Positions 10,657 to 18,217 of a DNA stretch of 39,984 bases are shown in pieces. Source of the DNA: Gemmatimonadaceae bacterium. Its GTDB lineage: Bacteria; Gemmatimonadota; Gemmatimonadetes; Gemmatimonadales; Gemmatimonadaceae. Position numbers and translations under genes: made by a program. Position 1 is the first letter of the stretch. Each line of letters starts with the position of its first letter. The stretch covers positions 1 through 39,984 of the forward strand of contig JANLGX010000371.1 of the NCBI GenBank assembly GCA_024654005.1. The letters are read 5' to 3'. The notes below the pieces were generated by a model. It ran no database searches. It saw nothing but the letters and a program-made list of their open reading frames with translations, and had not been told where the DNA came from.

Positions 10657-11027
10657 TGCAGTGCCCCCTCGGGACTGATCTCGATCGCTTCGGCGTCGCT
10701 CCAGAGACGTTCCAGCTGGTAGAAAGAGCGCAGCGTCGGGTGAAAGAGATGGACCACGAAATCGACGTAATCGAGCAGAACCCAGCGACCCTGTTCCAAC
10801 CCTTCGACGTGGTGCACCCGAATGCCGTCCTTCTTCAATTCGGCGATGACGTGCTCGCCGACCGAGCGGACGTGCGTATCCGACGTCCCACTGGCTATGA
10901 CGAAGCAGTCCGTCATGTCGGTCACTTTTCTCAGGTCCAGCACCACCACATCGTTCGCTTTCATGTCGAGGCAGAGCGCTGCCGCTCGTTGCGCTGCTGC
11001 TACGGCGTTAAGGTCGGTTGACGCCAT
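10653..11027 (-). CDS. rsfS: Ribosomal silencing factor RsfS (Iojap family)
   Basis: Binds ribosomal protein uL14 and blocks subunit joining when growth slows (family knowledge). The 124-residue protein has the Iojap core: DVVVLDLRKVTDMTDCFVIASG, the HVRSVGEHV helix, then EGLEQGRWVLLDYVDFVVHLFHP, which is highly diagnostic. The length is typical. The usual neighbour nadD is not here; it follows rplI by about 120 bp on the same strand and overlaps the next gene by 4 bp (ATGA). The ATG at 11027 gives a normal N-terminus. Confidence 0.95.
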   Translation of the reverse strand: MASTDLNAVAAAQRAAALCLDMKANDVVVLDLRKVTDMTDCFVIASGTSDTHVRSVGEHVIAELKKDGIRVHHVEGLEQGRWVLLDYVDFVVHLFHPTLRSFYQLERLWSDAEAIEISPEGALQ

Positions 11028-11146
11028 TCAATTCGTGCGAGGGTTCTCTGCGGGACGGTTCCCGCCAGCTAAGGTATTGCCCGATCGGCCCGAATGTTCC
11101 CGGTCAGCTGACTTTCTGCATTTGCCAAGCCACTTTCCGGCCGCGC

Positions 11147-11590
11147 TTACTGCTTGATGACCCAGACTTTTATCTCCGCGCGCACGTCGGCGTGGACGCG
11201 GATCGGAACCCGGTAGACGCCGAGCGCCTTGATGGGCTCTTGCAGCTCGATCTGGCGCTTCTCGATCTTGAACCCCTGACCCTCGAGCTGGTGCGCGATG
11301 TCGGCCGTAGTGACCGAGCCGAACAGCTTGCCTTCCTCGCCCACGCGGGCGGAGAAGGTCAGCGAAACGGGCTCCAGCTTCTTCGCCAGCTCTTCGGCCG
11401 CTTCCCGCCGCGACGTCTCGGCGCCCTCGAGCCGCTCGCGCTCCTGCTCCATCCGCTTCTTGTTGCCGGCGGTCGCCTCGTAGGCGAAGCCGCGGGGCAG
11501 GAGGTAGTTCCGGGCGAAGCCCGCGGACACGTTCACGATGTCGCCGGTGTGGCCGAGGTTGTCGACTGCTTGTCTCAAGATGACTTCCAT
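11147..11590 (-). CDS. rplI: 50S ribosomal protein bL9
   Basis: Large-subunit protein binding near the L1 stalk. The 147-residue sequence begins MEVILRQAVDNLGHTGDIVNVSAGFARNYL, the standard L9 N-terminal RNA-binding domain. The connecting helix rich in Lys/Glu/Arg (about 42-75) and the C-terminal domain follow. The length is normal. It is the last of the rpsF-rpsR-DUF2232-rplI group, but an approximately 100-bp heptad hairpin separates it from the DUF2232 gene, which could change its expression relative to the S6/S18 genes. Confidence 0.97.
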   Translation of the reverse strand: MEVILRQAVDNLGHTGDIVNVSAGFARNYLLPRGFAYEATAGNKKRMEQERERLEGAETSRREAAEELAKKLEPVSLTFSARVGEEGKLFGSVTTADIAHQLEGQGFKIEKRQIELQEPIKALGVYRVPIRVHADVRAEIKVWVIKQ

Positions 11591-11624
11591 TATCCGATTT
11601 CTCTTGGTTTGTGGTGAGGCTTTT

Positions 11625-11722
11625 GGGTGATTAGTGATGGATGATTAGTGATTGGTAACGGCGTTCCAAGTGAGCCGATTGTATGCTTTTGACTAATCAC
11701 CAATCACTAATCACTAATCACC
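11625..11722. repeat. Heptad inverted repeat B1 (GTGATTA units)
   Basis: The left arm (11625-11660) contains GGTGATTAGTGAT, GATTAGTGATTGG. The right arm (11691-11722) contains the complement with period 7: ACTAATC ACCAATC ACTAATC ACTAATC. The loop is about 30 nt. It lies inside the ribosomal-protein operon between the DUF2232 stop (11727) and rplI start (11590). It is AT-richer than anything around it. Confidence 0.86.
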
Positions 11723-11726
11723 ATTG

Positions 11727-12716
11727 CTACGCAGCTTTTGCCCGGCTGCGCCAATCCAGCCAAGTGTCACTCAGCCCGAGCGCGCCGAGCGCCGGCGGGA
11801 AGAGCGAGAAGAGAACGGCCAATACGACGAACACTCCGCCCTTGGTGACCCAGGCCAGCACGCCGAGGCCGCGGACGAAATAGAGCATCGCGAAAAATAC
11901 GACGAGATTCAGCCCGACCGCCTGCGCTTCCGCGAACGCCGGCAGCAGGAGGATGGTCAGCCCCACGGCCAGACCCCAGACCAGCTGATCGTTGAAGCGA
12001 AAGGTGCGCAGCGGGGCGAGCGGCGGGCCGATGCGCACGCGGCTCAGCCGCTGGAACACCGCCCAGCCGAGGGCGAGCGCCGCCAGGGTCTGGAGCGCGA
12101 GCAGCGCCGGCGCGAGCACCCCCGAGATCTGGGGCGCGATGCGCAGCCGCTCCTTGGTCCGCTCGAGGTTCTGCGCCACGCCTTCCGAGTTCGAAGCCGC
12201 ACCGACGATCTCGTCCGCGCCGGCGTCGAACGCTTCGAGCGTCGCCTGATTACGCGTCACGAACTCGCCCGAGACGATCGTCTGCAGCCGCTCGAACGAG
12301 CCCGCCCGCGCCCCCAGCACGGCCAGCGCGATGACGAAGCCCGCCAGCACGGTGAGCAGCGCGCGGCCGAAGAACGGACGATCTGGCCCTAGGACGGCGG
12401 CCAGGCCGAAGATGCCTGCCACGAGCAGGATCCAGCCGCGCTCGAGCCAGTAGTACGCGTCGCCGTCGACACCGGGACGGAACAGCAGCCAGAGCGCGGC
12501 GGCGAGCCACACCACGGCCGTCATCGCGGGCGCGCCGCGAATCCAGCCTACCACGGCGCAGGCCGCGATGATCGTCGTCAGCATGACGTGCCATGCCTTC
12601 ACCGGCGCGTAAAAGCCCAGCACCGGCACGATGCTGACGACGATGAAGCCGATCAGCGCGAAGATGAGTCCGCGCCAGCGCTGCTTCGGGGGCTCCGGTG
12701 CGGGTGCGGCCGTCAT
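11727..12716 (-). CDS. DUF2232 (YybS-like) multi-spanning membrane protein
   Basis: A 329-residue integral membrane protein with about eight hydrophobic segments. A soluble stretch in the middle (about 140-200: RLQTIVSGEF...NLERTKERLR) separates two membrane halves. The arrangement, length and location match YybS/DUF2232 proteins, which sit in ribosomal S6/S18/L9 operons of several phyla. Its function is unknown; an S-component-like fold for vitamin uptake has been suggested for relatives, but nothing here proves it. The start at 12716 lies 1 bp after the rpsR stop, so translation is probably coupled. Confidence 0.8.
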   Translation of the reverse strand: MTAAPAPEPPKQRWRGLIFALIGFIVVSIVPVLGFYAPVKAWHVMLTTIIAACAVVGWIRGAPAMTAVVWLAAALWLLFRPGVDGDAYYWLERGWILLVAGIFGLAAVLGPDRPFFGRALLTVLAGFVIALAVLGARAGSFERLQTIVSGEFVTRNQATLEAFDAGADEIVGAASNSEGVAQNLERTKERLRIAPQISGVLAPALLALQTLAALALGWAVFQRLSRVRIGPPLAPLRTFRFNDQLVWGLAVGLTILLLPAFAEAQAVGLNLVVFFAMLYFVRGLGVLAWVTKGGVFVVLAVLFSLFPPALGALGLSDTWLDWRSRAKAA

Positions 12717-12717
12717 C

Positions 12718-12939
12718 TCAGGCGGTGTGACCCCTCGTATAAGGAATCAGCGAGAGGAAGCGGGCCCGCTTGATCGCCGTCGCGAGCTGGCGCTGGTGCC
12801 GGGCACAGGTTCCGCTCAGCCGGCTCGGCAGGATCTTGCCGTGGTCGGTGATGAAGCGGCCGAGCGTGCGGTCGTCCTTGTAGTCGACGAAGCGGACGCG
12901 CGTCTCGCAGAACGGGCAGGATTTCTGTGGTCGTCTCAT
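12718..12939 (-). CDS. rpsR: 30S ribosomal protein bS18
   Basis: A 73-residue small-subunit protein that pairs with bS6 on the platform. Typical core: [51 protein letters not shown]. The N-terminal CPFC and the downstream CARH give four likely zinc ligands, the so-called C+ form of S18. It follows rpsF by 3 bp; the ssb gene often found between them in other bacteria is absent. Confidence 0.97.
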   Translation of the reverse strand: MRRPQKSCPFCETRVRFVDYKDDRTLGRFITDHGKILPSRLSGTCARHQRQLATAIKRARFLSLIPYTRGHTA

Positions 12940-12942
12940 GGA

Positions 12943-13308
12943 TCAATCCTCGTCGTCGTCATCGTCGTCGCGGCGGAGCGCGGCGGCGGCCAGCTCTTCC
13001 TGCGTCAGCGCGGGCGCGCCGACTTCGTGCTCGTGCAGGCTGATCAGGTGGCGAACGAGCCCGTCGTCGAGCTTGAGCGCGCGCTCGTATTCGGGCAGAA
13101 CGGTGGGATCTGCCTCGAAGCGCGCGATCGCGTAGTACCCGTTCTCCTTATGGCCGATGGGGTACGCGAGCTGCCGGCGACCCCAGTGGTCGACGGTGAT
13201 GTCGCCTTCGATTTTGAGCAGTGAATGGAAGCGCTCGAGCTTCTCATTGATGGCGGCGTCTTCGAGCGTGGAGTCGAAGATGTATACCGCCTCGTATGCG
13301 CGGGGCAT
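12943..13308 (-). CDS. rpsF: 30S ribosomal protein bS6
   Basis: A 121-residue small-subunit platform protein. Seen: YEAVYIFDSTLEDAAINEKLERFHSLL, then WGRRQLAYPIGHKENGYYAIARFEA, the S6 fold signature. It has a strongly acidic tail of about nine Asp/Glu, as in many S6 proteins (E. coli adds glutamates to its tail after translation). The ATG at 13308 has a strong Shine-Dalgarno GGGAGG 9 nt upstream. It is first gene of the operon with rpsR, DUF2232 and rplI; a leader hairpin and a possible promoter lie upstream. Confidence 0.97.
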   Translation of the reverse strand: MPRAYEAVYIFDSTLEDAAINEKLERFHSLLKIEGDITVDHWGRRQLAYPIGHKENGYYAIARFEADPTVLPEYERALKLDDGLVRHLISLHEHEVGAPALTQEELAAAALRRDDDDDDED

Positions 13309-13339
13309 GTCGGCAAACCTCCCTTCGGTCGTGGATCCG

Positions 13340-13366
13340 TCCCCCGCTGCTTGCCGGAGCGGGGGA
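13340..13366 (-). promoter_or_regulatory. Leader hairpin upstream of rpsF, possible S6:S18 autoregulatory site
   Basis: A perfect 9-bp stem (TCCCCCGCT / AGCGGGGGA, 13340-13348 with 13358-13366) with a 9-nt loop read as CCGGCAAGC in the mRNA. It lies 32-58 nt upstream of the rpsF start. In many bacteria an rpsF leader structure with an exposed CCG binds the S6:S18 complex and represses the operon; the CCG in this loop fits, but the full published motif was not verified. Another reading is a simple stabilising hairpin. Confidence 0.5.
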
Positions 13367-13408
13367 AGGGTGAGTTTTTGGGCCGCGGGTGCGGCCGAAC
13401 GAGCTTGA

Positions 13409-13437
13409 AAGGTAGACGGTAGGCGCCGGTATTACAA
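13409..13437 (-). promoter_or_regulatory. Possible sigma-70-type promoter for the rpsF operon
   Basis: On the minus strand TTGTAA (13437-13432), a 17-nt spacer and TACCTT (13414-13409) form a plausible -35/-10 pair about 100 bp before rpsF, placing the leader hairpin in the transcript. Weak consensus match; inference only. Confidence 0.3.
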
Positions 13438-13499
13438 CGGCTTGGGCGCAGTTGCGATAGCGGACCCTACGGGATTGGGATACGAGGATGTTGCAGGCG

Positions 13500-13874
13500 A
13501 ACCCAAGATGGGAAGCGGCAGAAGTCGTGCGGGAAGCCCGCACAAAAGTTCGGGAATTTCGCCGATGCAATGTGATGGGCGAATCGTGTATTGTGCCGGT
13601 GCGTTCGCGAGACGGAGTTCGCGAACGAAAGGCCTCTCGGCGGGACGTCGCCATGGGGCAGCATGTCGGGATTCGATCCTCGACACGCGAGTTGTGAGGT
13701 CGCTGGACACAACTGAGGTTTCGCGAAAGCGGGACGCCTGAGTCGGCCGTCCGACAAGGGTAAGGGTACTGACCGTCCATTACGAGTGGTGACGAAACGG
13801 CTCCGGTACCTGCCAGCGGATGAGGACCTCCGCATCTGGAACTGATAATTCCGGTGCGGAGGCTCTCTTTTTTG
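13500..13874 (+). ncRNA. Candidate structured leader RNA upstream of the L,D-transpeptidase gene
   Basis: The 650 bp between rpsF and the transpeptidase contain no convincing protein gene, but the plus strand is unusually rich in perfect hairpins. These include GTGCGGG-AAG-CCCGCAC (13527-13543), CGTTCGCGA with an 8-nt loop and TCGCGAACG (13602-13627), and AGTTGTG/CACAACT (13690-13714), followed by a strong intrinsic terminator (13827-13873). A segment before the terminator (13813-13820, CCAGCGGA) can pair with the terminator's own 5' arm (TCCGC, 13829-13833, and CTGG), giving a mutually exclusive antiterminator. That is the layout of a riboswitch or attenuator controlling the gene at 13962. 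I compared it by eye with known riboswitches, RNase P, tmRNA, SRP and 6S RNA and recognise none. The 5' end is a guess. Confidence 0.5.
13827..13873 (+). terminator. Intrinsic terminator before the L,D-transpeptidase gene
   Basis: The stem CCTCCGCA (13827-13834) / TGCGGAGG (13855-13862) extends inward through CTGGAA/TTCCGG with one bulge and a small loop. It is followed by CTCTC and six T (13868-13873). It is 88 bp upstream of the plus-strand start codon and has no T-run on the other strand, so it acts on plus-strand transcripts. Confidence 0.8.
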
Positions 13875-13961
13875 CGTGATATCCCACCGGCCGCGTCCGG
13901 AGCGAGCGGCCCGCGCCGCTGGAATCGTCGCTGAAGTGCACGGGAGGCCGACGTTTTCCGC

Positions 13962-14804
13962 ATGAGAGTCCCGTCGCCGGTCGTCACCGGACGTAACTAC
14001 GGTCACGTCGCGGTCGCGCTTCTCATCGCGCTGCTCCTGGCGCTGTTTTGCGCCCCGCGCGCCGCCGGGGCGGAGTGCAGCCGGGCGGCGCCCTACCGTG
14101 AGGCGCGGACAGACTCCAGCGCGCTGCGCCTCGTGGTGAACGCTCCGGCTTATCGCCTGGACGTGTTCGAGCACGGCGTGTTGACGCGCAGCTACGGAGT
14201 AGCGATCGGCACTCCCAGGTACCCGACGCCTCGCGGCTCATTCACCGTCAGCGAGGTCGAGTGGAACCCGTGGTGGATTCCCCCGCCCGCCGAGTGGGCC
14301 AGGAAGGACACCGTGACCCCTCCGGGACCGGCGAATCCGATGGGCCGCGTGAAGCTGTACTTCCAGACGTTGTACTTCGTGCACGGCACGCCGGCGGAAA
14401 AGTCGATCGGGACAGCGGCTTCGCATGGCTGCGTGCGCATGAAGAATCTCGACGCGATTGCGCTCGCCCGGCTGGTTCAGCGCCATGCCGCTCCGCATAT
14501 CACCGACGCGGATGTGGACAGCCTGCTCGCGCATTATGGCCGCACGCGCCGCGTCGAGCTGGCGTGGCCGGTCCCGCTCGAGATCCGCTACGATCTGGTC
14601 GAGGTGCGCGGGGATTCGTTGTTCGTATATCGGGACATCTACAGGCTCGCGCGGGGGAGGACGCTCGCGGCGGCGGTGAGCGCGGCGGCGGCCGCGCTCG
14701 GCATCGAGCCCGGCCTGATCAGAACGCCGCCGCTGCGGGACGCGGTTCGGAGGTCCGCCCGCGGTACCGCGGCAGTCGCCCTCAGCGCGCTATCCGCGCC
14801 ATGA
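13962..14804 (+). CDS. L,D-transpeptidase (YkuD domain)
   Basis: A cell-wall enzyme that forms 3-3 crosslinks or attaches proteins to peptidoglycan in the periplasm. Seen: an N-terminal hydrophobic segment (about 15-37, VAVALLIALLLALF...AAGAEC), then the YkuD domain from LRLVVNAPAYRLDVFE, with GTPRYPTPRGSFTV, the conserved His141 in HGT and SHGCVRM (154-160) holding catalytic Cys157. The C-terminal 100 residues are outside the domain and unassigned. At 280 residues the length is normal. The upstream structured RNA and terminator suggest transcription attenuation. Its 3' end overlaps the convergent hydrolase gene by 23 bp. Confidence 0.93.
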   Translation: MRVPSPVVTGRNYGHVAVALLIALLLALFCAPRAAGAECSRAAPYREARTDSSALRLVVNAPAYRLDVFEHGVLTRSYGVAIGTPRYPTPRGSFTVSEVEWNPWWIPPPAEWARKDTVTPPGPANPMGRVKLYFQTLYFVHGTPAEKSIGTAASHGCVRMKNLDAIALARLVQRHAAPHITDADVDSLLAHYGRTRRVELAWPVPLEIRYDLVEVRGDSLFVYRDIYRLARGRTLAAAVSAAAAALGIEPGLIRTPPLRDAVRRSARGTAAVALSALSAP

Positions 14805-15744
14805 CCATGCCCACCAGCGGGCGCAGGACCTCCGCATCCGACGTCACGTGGGCTCCCGGCAGCCAGATCAGCTCCTTCGGCTCCCTCGCGGCGCGAAACA
14901 GGGAGAGAACGGCTTCCTGCGGCAACCGCTCATCGTCCGCGGCGTTGATCATGACGAAGGGACGCGGACTGATACGCCCAACCCAACGCTCCGGCGTGAT
15001 GCGCGGTCCTGACATCGCGAGCGTTCCGATGCTTGCCGCGAAGAAGCGCGCCGGCGCCGACGGGATGATCTCCCGCAGACTGTGCTCCAGCGGTGTGAAC
15101 GTGCCGCCGGATCCGTGCAGCGCCCAGACGCGGGTCACGCGCTGGTCCAGCGCGCTCGCGATGACGACGAACGGCACGCCCAGGCTCACGCCGATCGCCT
15201 CGACCTGACTGCTGTCAACGTCGGGCCGCGCGAGCAAATCGTCGAGCGCGAGCATGAGCGCGGCGGGCGTGTCGAAGAACGCTTGCCGTATCTCCGGGAT
15301 CGCGCGGAGCACGCCCGTTCCCTTGGGCTTGGGATCCCCGGTGTACGGGTACGACAGCGCGACCGCCATGACACCGCGCGTGTTCTCCAGCAGCCGCACG
15401 GCGTCCCGTCCGGTGTTCCGCCCGCCGAGCAGCAGCGCCAGCGGGAGCCGCGCGCCGGAGTCCGCGACGTGCCGCTTGGTGGTCATGCTGATCTTCAGCC
15501 CGCTCGTGCTCTCTAGTCGGACGACCTGCACGTAGTGCGAGTCGGCGAGCTCCAGCGTCTCCTCATACGCGGCGGCGAGCGAGCCGCGCCGGTCCAGTAT
15601 GGCCGGAGCGGGGTCGCGCAACAGCCAGGCAGCGCCGAAGGCGGCGGCGAGGATGAGGAAGAGGACGATCACGTCCGCCGCGCCGCGCCGCAGCGGCCGG
15701 TGCCGTGCGCGGCACGTCGCCGCGCCCGGCGTCACATCTCTCAT
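14782..15744 (-). CDS. Membrane-anchored alpha/beta hydrolase
   Basis: A 320-residue protein with a basic N-terminus and one membrane helix (about 24-42), then an alpha/beta-hydrolase fold. It has the nucleophile elbow GVSLG (about 206-210), a probable acid in MINAADDERLP and a histidine in LPGAHVT. It resembles dienelactone-hydrolase/acyl-thioesterase-like proteins; the substrate is unknown. Its ATG overlaps the stop of the upstream SRPBCC gene by 4 bp (ATGA), indicating a two-gene operon. The C-terminus runs 23 bp into the convergent transpeptidase gene. Confidence 0.78.
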   Translation of the reverse strand: MRDVTPGAATCRARHRPLRRGAADVIVLFLILAAAFGAAWLLRDPAPAILDRRGSLAAAYEETLELADSHYVQVVRLESTSGLKISMTTKRHVADSGARLPLALLLGGRNTGRDAVRLLENTRGVMAVALSYPYTGDPKPKGTGVLRAIPEIRQAFFDTPAALMLALDDLLARPDVDSSQVEAIGVSLGVPFVVIASALDQRVTRVWALHGSGGTFTPLEHSLREIIPSAPARFFAASIGTLAMSGPRITPERWVGRISPRPFVMINAADDERLPQEAVLSLFRAAREPKELIWLPGAHVTSDAEVLRPLVGMVMARIAR

Positions 15745-16454
15745 GCGCCGGTCAGGACCTCGCCCAGCGCGTCCAACCGCTCCGACCAGTACTGCTTGAG
15801 CCGGTCCGCGGTCTCCTTGTCGGACAGCTTGGCGTGCTGCACGGCGACGGAGCTCTTGGTTTTACCCTTGGCCGTGAACCAGACCGCTACGATCCCGCCG
15901 TCGCTCCAGCCGAGGCGCACGGATTTCGGCGGCATGGCGGTGCGCAGCTTCACGTCAGGCGCGTCCAGCCACTTCTTCCGCCGCGCGGGCTTCGCCCACG
16001 CGTCGAACAGCTTCGCGACCGGAACGTCGAACGTGCGCGACTTGCTCGCTTCGTAGGTTCCGTCCCGCCGCTGGCCGCGGGCGCGCAGTCCCTTGATGCG
16101 CTCGTAGCCGACCGTCACCGCCTGCGTCCACCAGTCGGCCACTTTGTACTTCGACTTCACCAGTTGCGCGATCTCGCGGTGCGACATCGTTTCCGCGCCG
16201 TAGTAATCCAGCGCCGTGACCCATCGCGTCCAGTCGCAGCCTGTTTTCGCCTTCATAACGTCGTCGCTCATTCCGGCGAGCTTGGCGTAGTCTTGCGGCG
16301 CAGGCTCGGCGCGCGCTGCAAGCGCGGCCACAGGCGCGGGTGCGGGCGTGACTTTGGGCTTCTTCGCGATCTGCGCGCGGGCGGTGGTGTAGGCTTCGCC
16401 CGTCTTGCGCATGCGAGCGCGAACGAGGCGCTTGAGATCCTTATTGGCAGGCAT
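15741..16454 (-). CDS. DUF4287 plus SRPBCC (AHSA1-like) domain protein
   Basis: 237 residues from the ATG at 16454, which has AAAGGAG 8 nt upstream; another ATG two codons earlier (16460) is too close to that site. After a Lys/Ala-rich start comes a DUF4287-type segment (TGCDWTRWVTALDYYGAETMSHREIAQ...WWTQAVTVGYERIKGLR). A C-terminal START/SRPBCC domain follows (RTFDVPVAKLFDAWAKPARRKKWL ... VRLGWSDGGIVAVWFTAKGKTKSSVAVQHAKL). Fused DUF4287-SRPBCC proteins are common and uncharacterised; the SRPBCC fold binds hydrophobic ligands. It is translationally coupled to the hydrolase. Confidence 0.82.
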   Translation of the reverse strand: MPANKDLKRLVRARMRKTGEAYTTARAQIAKKPKVTPAPAPVAALAARAEPAPQDYAKLAGMSDDVMKAKTGCDWTRWVTALDYYGAETMSHREIAQLVKSKYKVADWWTQAVTVGYERIKGLRARGQRRDGTYEASKSRTFDVPVAKLFDAWAKPARRKKWLDAPDVKLRTAMPPKSVRLGWSDGGIVAVWFTAKGKTKSSVAVQHAKLSDKETADRLKQYWSERLDALGEVLTGA

Positions 16455-16644
16455 CGTCATGTCTCCTTTGGGTGCACCACGGGCCACTCCCCAGCAGCGC
16501 GCCATGGTGGACGCAAAAGAATGACGACACTGATCCGGGAGTGTGCCGCCCTTTGCCTCACGCGCGACTCTGGCTGGGGCGGAGTCAATCGAGGTTGGGC
16601 GCGGATCGCCGCCATCGAAACGATGTCAGGTTCGGGCGCGGTCG

Positions 16645-18096
16645 TCAAGCGGGCGTGAAGATCCTCCCCGCGAGGACGTAAACGACCAGCGGCAGCAGGA
16701 CGATGAAAAAGATGTTCAGCCACAGCCCGGCTCTCGCCATCTGGGGAACGGTCAGCGCGCCGGTGCCATAGACGATCGCGTTCGGCGGAGTGGCGACCGG
16801 CAGCATGAAGGCGCAGCTCGCGGCGAGCGCGGTCGGAATCGCGAGCATCAGCGGGTCCGCTCCTATGCCGACCGCCAGCGAAGCTACTACGGGAAGAAAT
16901 GCCGCGGCGGTCGCGGTGTTGCTCGTCAGCTCGGTGAGGAAGATCACTACCGTAGTCACCGCGAAGATCACCGCGAGCAGCGGCCATCCGGCCAACGCGC
17001 CCAGCTCTCCACCGATCCAGCCCGCGAGACCCGTCTGCTGGATCGCGGCCGCGAGCGAGAGTCCGCCGCCGAACAGTATCAACACCGACCACGGCAGGCG
17101 CTCGGCCTGCTTCCATGTCAACGCGACGCGGGGCGAGCGCCATGACAGCGGCACAATGAACATCAGCAGGGCTCCGGTTATCGCGATTCCGGTATCCGTG
17201 ATCGCGGGCAGCCACCGCTCGATGATCGGACGGGTGACCCACGCCGCCGCGGTCAGCGCGGTTATCGTCCCGACCGTCCATTCGGCCCGCGACATCGCGC
17301 CGAGCGCGTGCCGCTCCTCGCGCAGCATCGCAGCTCCGCCCGCTACCGGCTCGGAGCCGACGGGATGCAGCCACCTGGTGAGCAGCAGCCATGCGAACGG
17401 AAGTCCCAGGACGACGATCGGCACGCCGAGGAACATCCACTCCACGAAGCCGATACGAACGCCGTACGTCTCCGACATGAAGCCGGCCAGCAGCGCGTTC
17501 GGCGGCGTGCCGATGAGTGTGCCGAGCCCGCCGATGCTGGCGGCGTACGCGATTCCGAGCAGCAGCGCCACACCGAACGCGCTGATTCGCGCGTCGCTCG
17601 CCGCATGGTCGCCGTCGCGCGCGAGCGCGATCACCGACGTGGCCATCGGCAACATCATGACGACCGTCGCCGTATTGCTGACCCACATGCTGATGAAGGC
17701 GGTAGCGACCATGAAGCCGAGAATCAGATTGGCGGGCTTCATCCCGACGACCCCCAGCACGGCCAACGCCATGCGCTTGTGCAGCCCGCAGCTCTCGAGC
17801 GCCATCGCGATCAGGAAGCCGCCGAGAAAGAGGTAGATCACGGGATTCGCGTACGGCGCCGTGGTCCCCGCGACCGTCGCGATGCCGAGCAGGGGGAAGA
17901 GCACTATCGGGAGCAGCGCCGTCGCGGGGATCGGGATCGCCTCGGTGATCCACCAGATCGCCATGAGCCCGCCGACCGCGGCGGTGCGCCACGCAAGGAG
18001 CGACATCCCCTCGGGCGGCGCCAGAAGAAGCATGACAGCGAAGAGCAGCGGTCCCCCCGCGAGCCCCACCCGCCCGCGGGTGAGAGTGGCGATCAT
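16645..18096 (-). CDS. SLC13/DASS-family sodium:anion symporter
   Basis: An inner-membrane transporter of 483 residues with about 11-13 hydrophobic segments. The two SNT signatures of the divalent anion:Na+ symporter family are present: VSNTATVVMMLPMA and LTSNTATAAAFLP. The family carries dicarboxylates or sulfate with sodium; this sequence alone does not decide the substrate. The start ATG at 18096 gives the expected first helix (LLFAVMLLLAPPEG). It stands alone, without a linked regulator. Confidence 0.9.
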   Translation of the reverse strand: MIATLTRGRVGLAGGPLLFAVMLLLAPPEGMSLLAWRTAAVGGLMAIWWITEAIPIPATALLPIVLFPLLGIATVAGTTAPYANPVIYLFLGGFLIAMALESCGLHKRMALAVLGVVGMKPANLILGFMVATAFISMWVSNTATVVMMLPMATSVIALARDGDHAASDARISAFGVALLLGIAYAASIGGLGTLIGTPPNALLAGFMSETYGVRIGFVEWMFLGVPIVVLGLPFAWLLLTRWLHPVGSEPVAGGAAMLREERHALGAMSRAEWTVGTITALTAAAWVTRPIIERWLPAITDTGIAITGALLMFIVPLSWRSPRVALTWKQAERLPWSVLILFGGGLSLAAAIQQTGLAGWIGGELGALAGWPLLAVIFAVTTVVIFLTELTSNTATAAAFLPVVASLAVGIGADPLMLAIPTALAASCAFMLPVATPPNAIVYGTGALTVPQMARAGLWLNIFFIVLLPLVVYVLAGRIFTPA

Positions 18097-18217
18097 CGAG
18101 GACGATCGGCGGAGGGAAGGGTGGCGGGCGTCATTGCGCCGGACACGCTGCAGCGCAGCGGGTAGCCCCGCAAGGGCCTATGGCGTGAGCGGCTCCGGCT
18201 CCCGACATTGGAGCCTC

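Noticed and set aside
7594-10722. A 1042-residue plus-strand open frame
   Set aside because: Antisense to the metalloprotease/propeller/barrel gene; Arg/Val/Gly-rich with no domain pattern or signal.
13716-13745. Resemblance of CGAAAGCGGGACGC to the c-di-GMP-I (GEMM) riboswitch
   Set aside because: The other conserved parts of GEMM (GCAAACC, GCAAAGCC and the tetraloop receptor) are absent.
13440-13874. RNase P RNA, tmRNA, SRP RNA or ydaO c-di-AMP riboswitch in the gene-free region
   Set aside because: None of the diagnostic blocks (GAAAGUCC and ACAGAA; the tmRNA ends and tag frame; GGAAGGAAGCAG-type SRP loop; CGACAGCUAACC) was found on either strand.
13244-13987. A 247-residue minus-strand open frame crossing the rpsF start and the intergenic region
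   Set aside because: It overlaps rpsF in another frame, covers the terminator and hairpins antisense, and shows no family motif.
17861-18217. Extension of the MBL-like lipoprotein upstream to 17861
   Set aside because: This part is antisense to the SLC13 transporter start, and the lipoprotein signal peptide begins at 18218.
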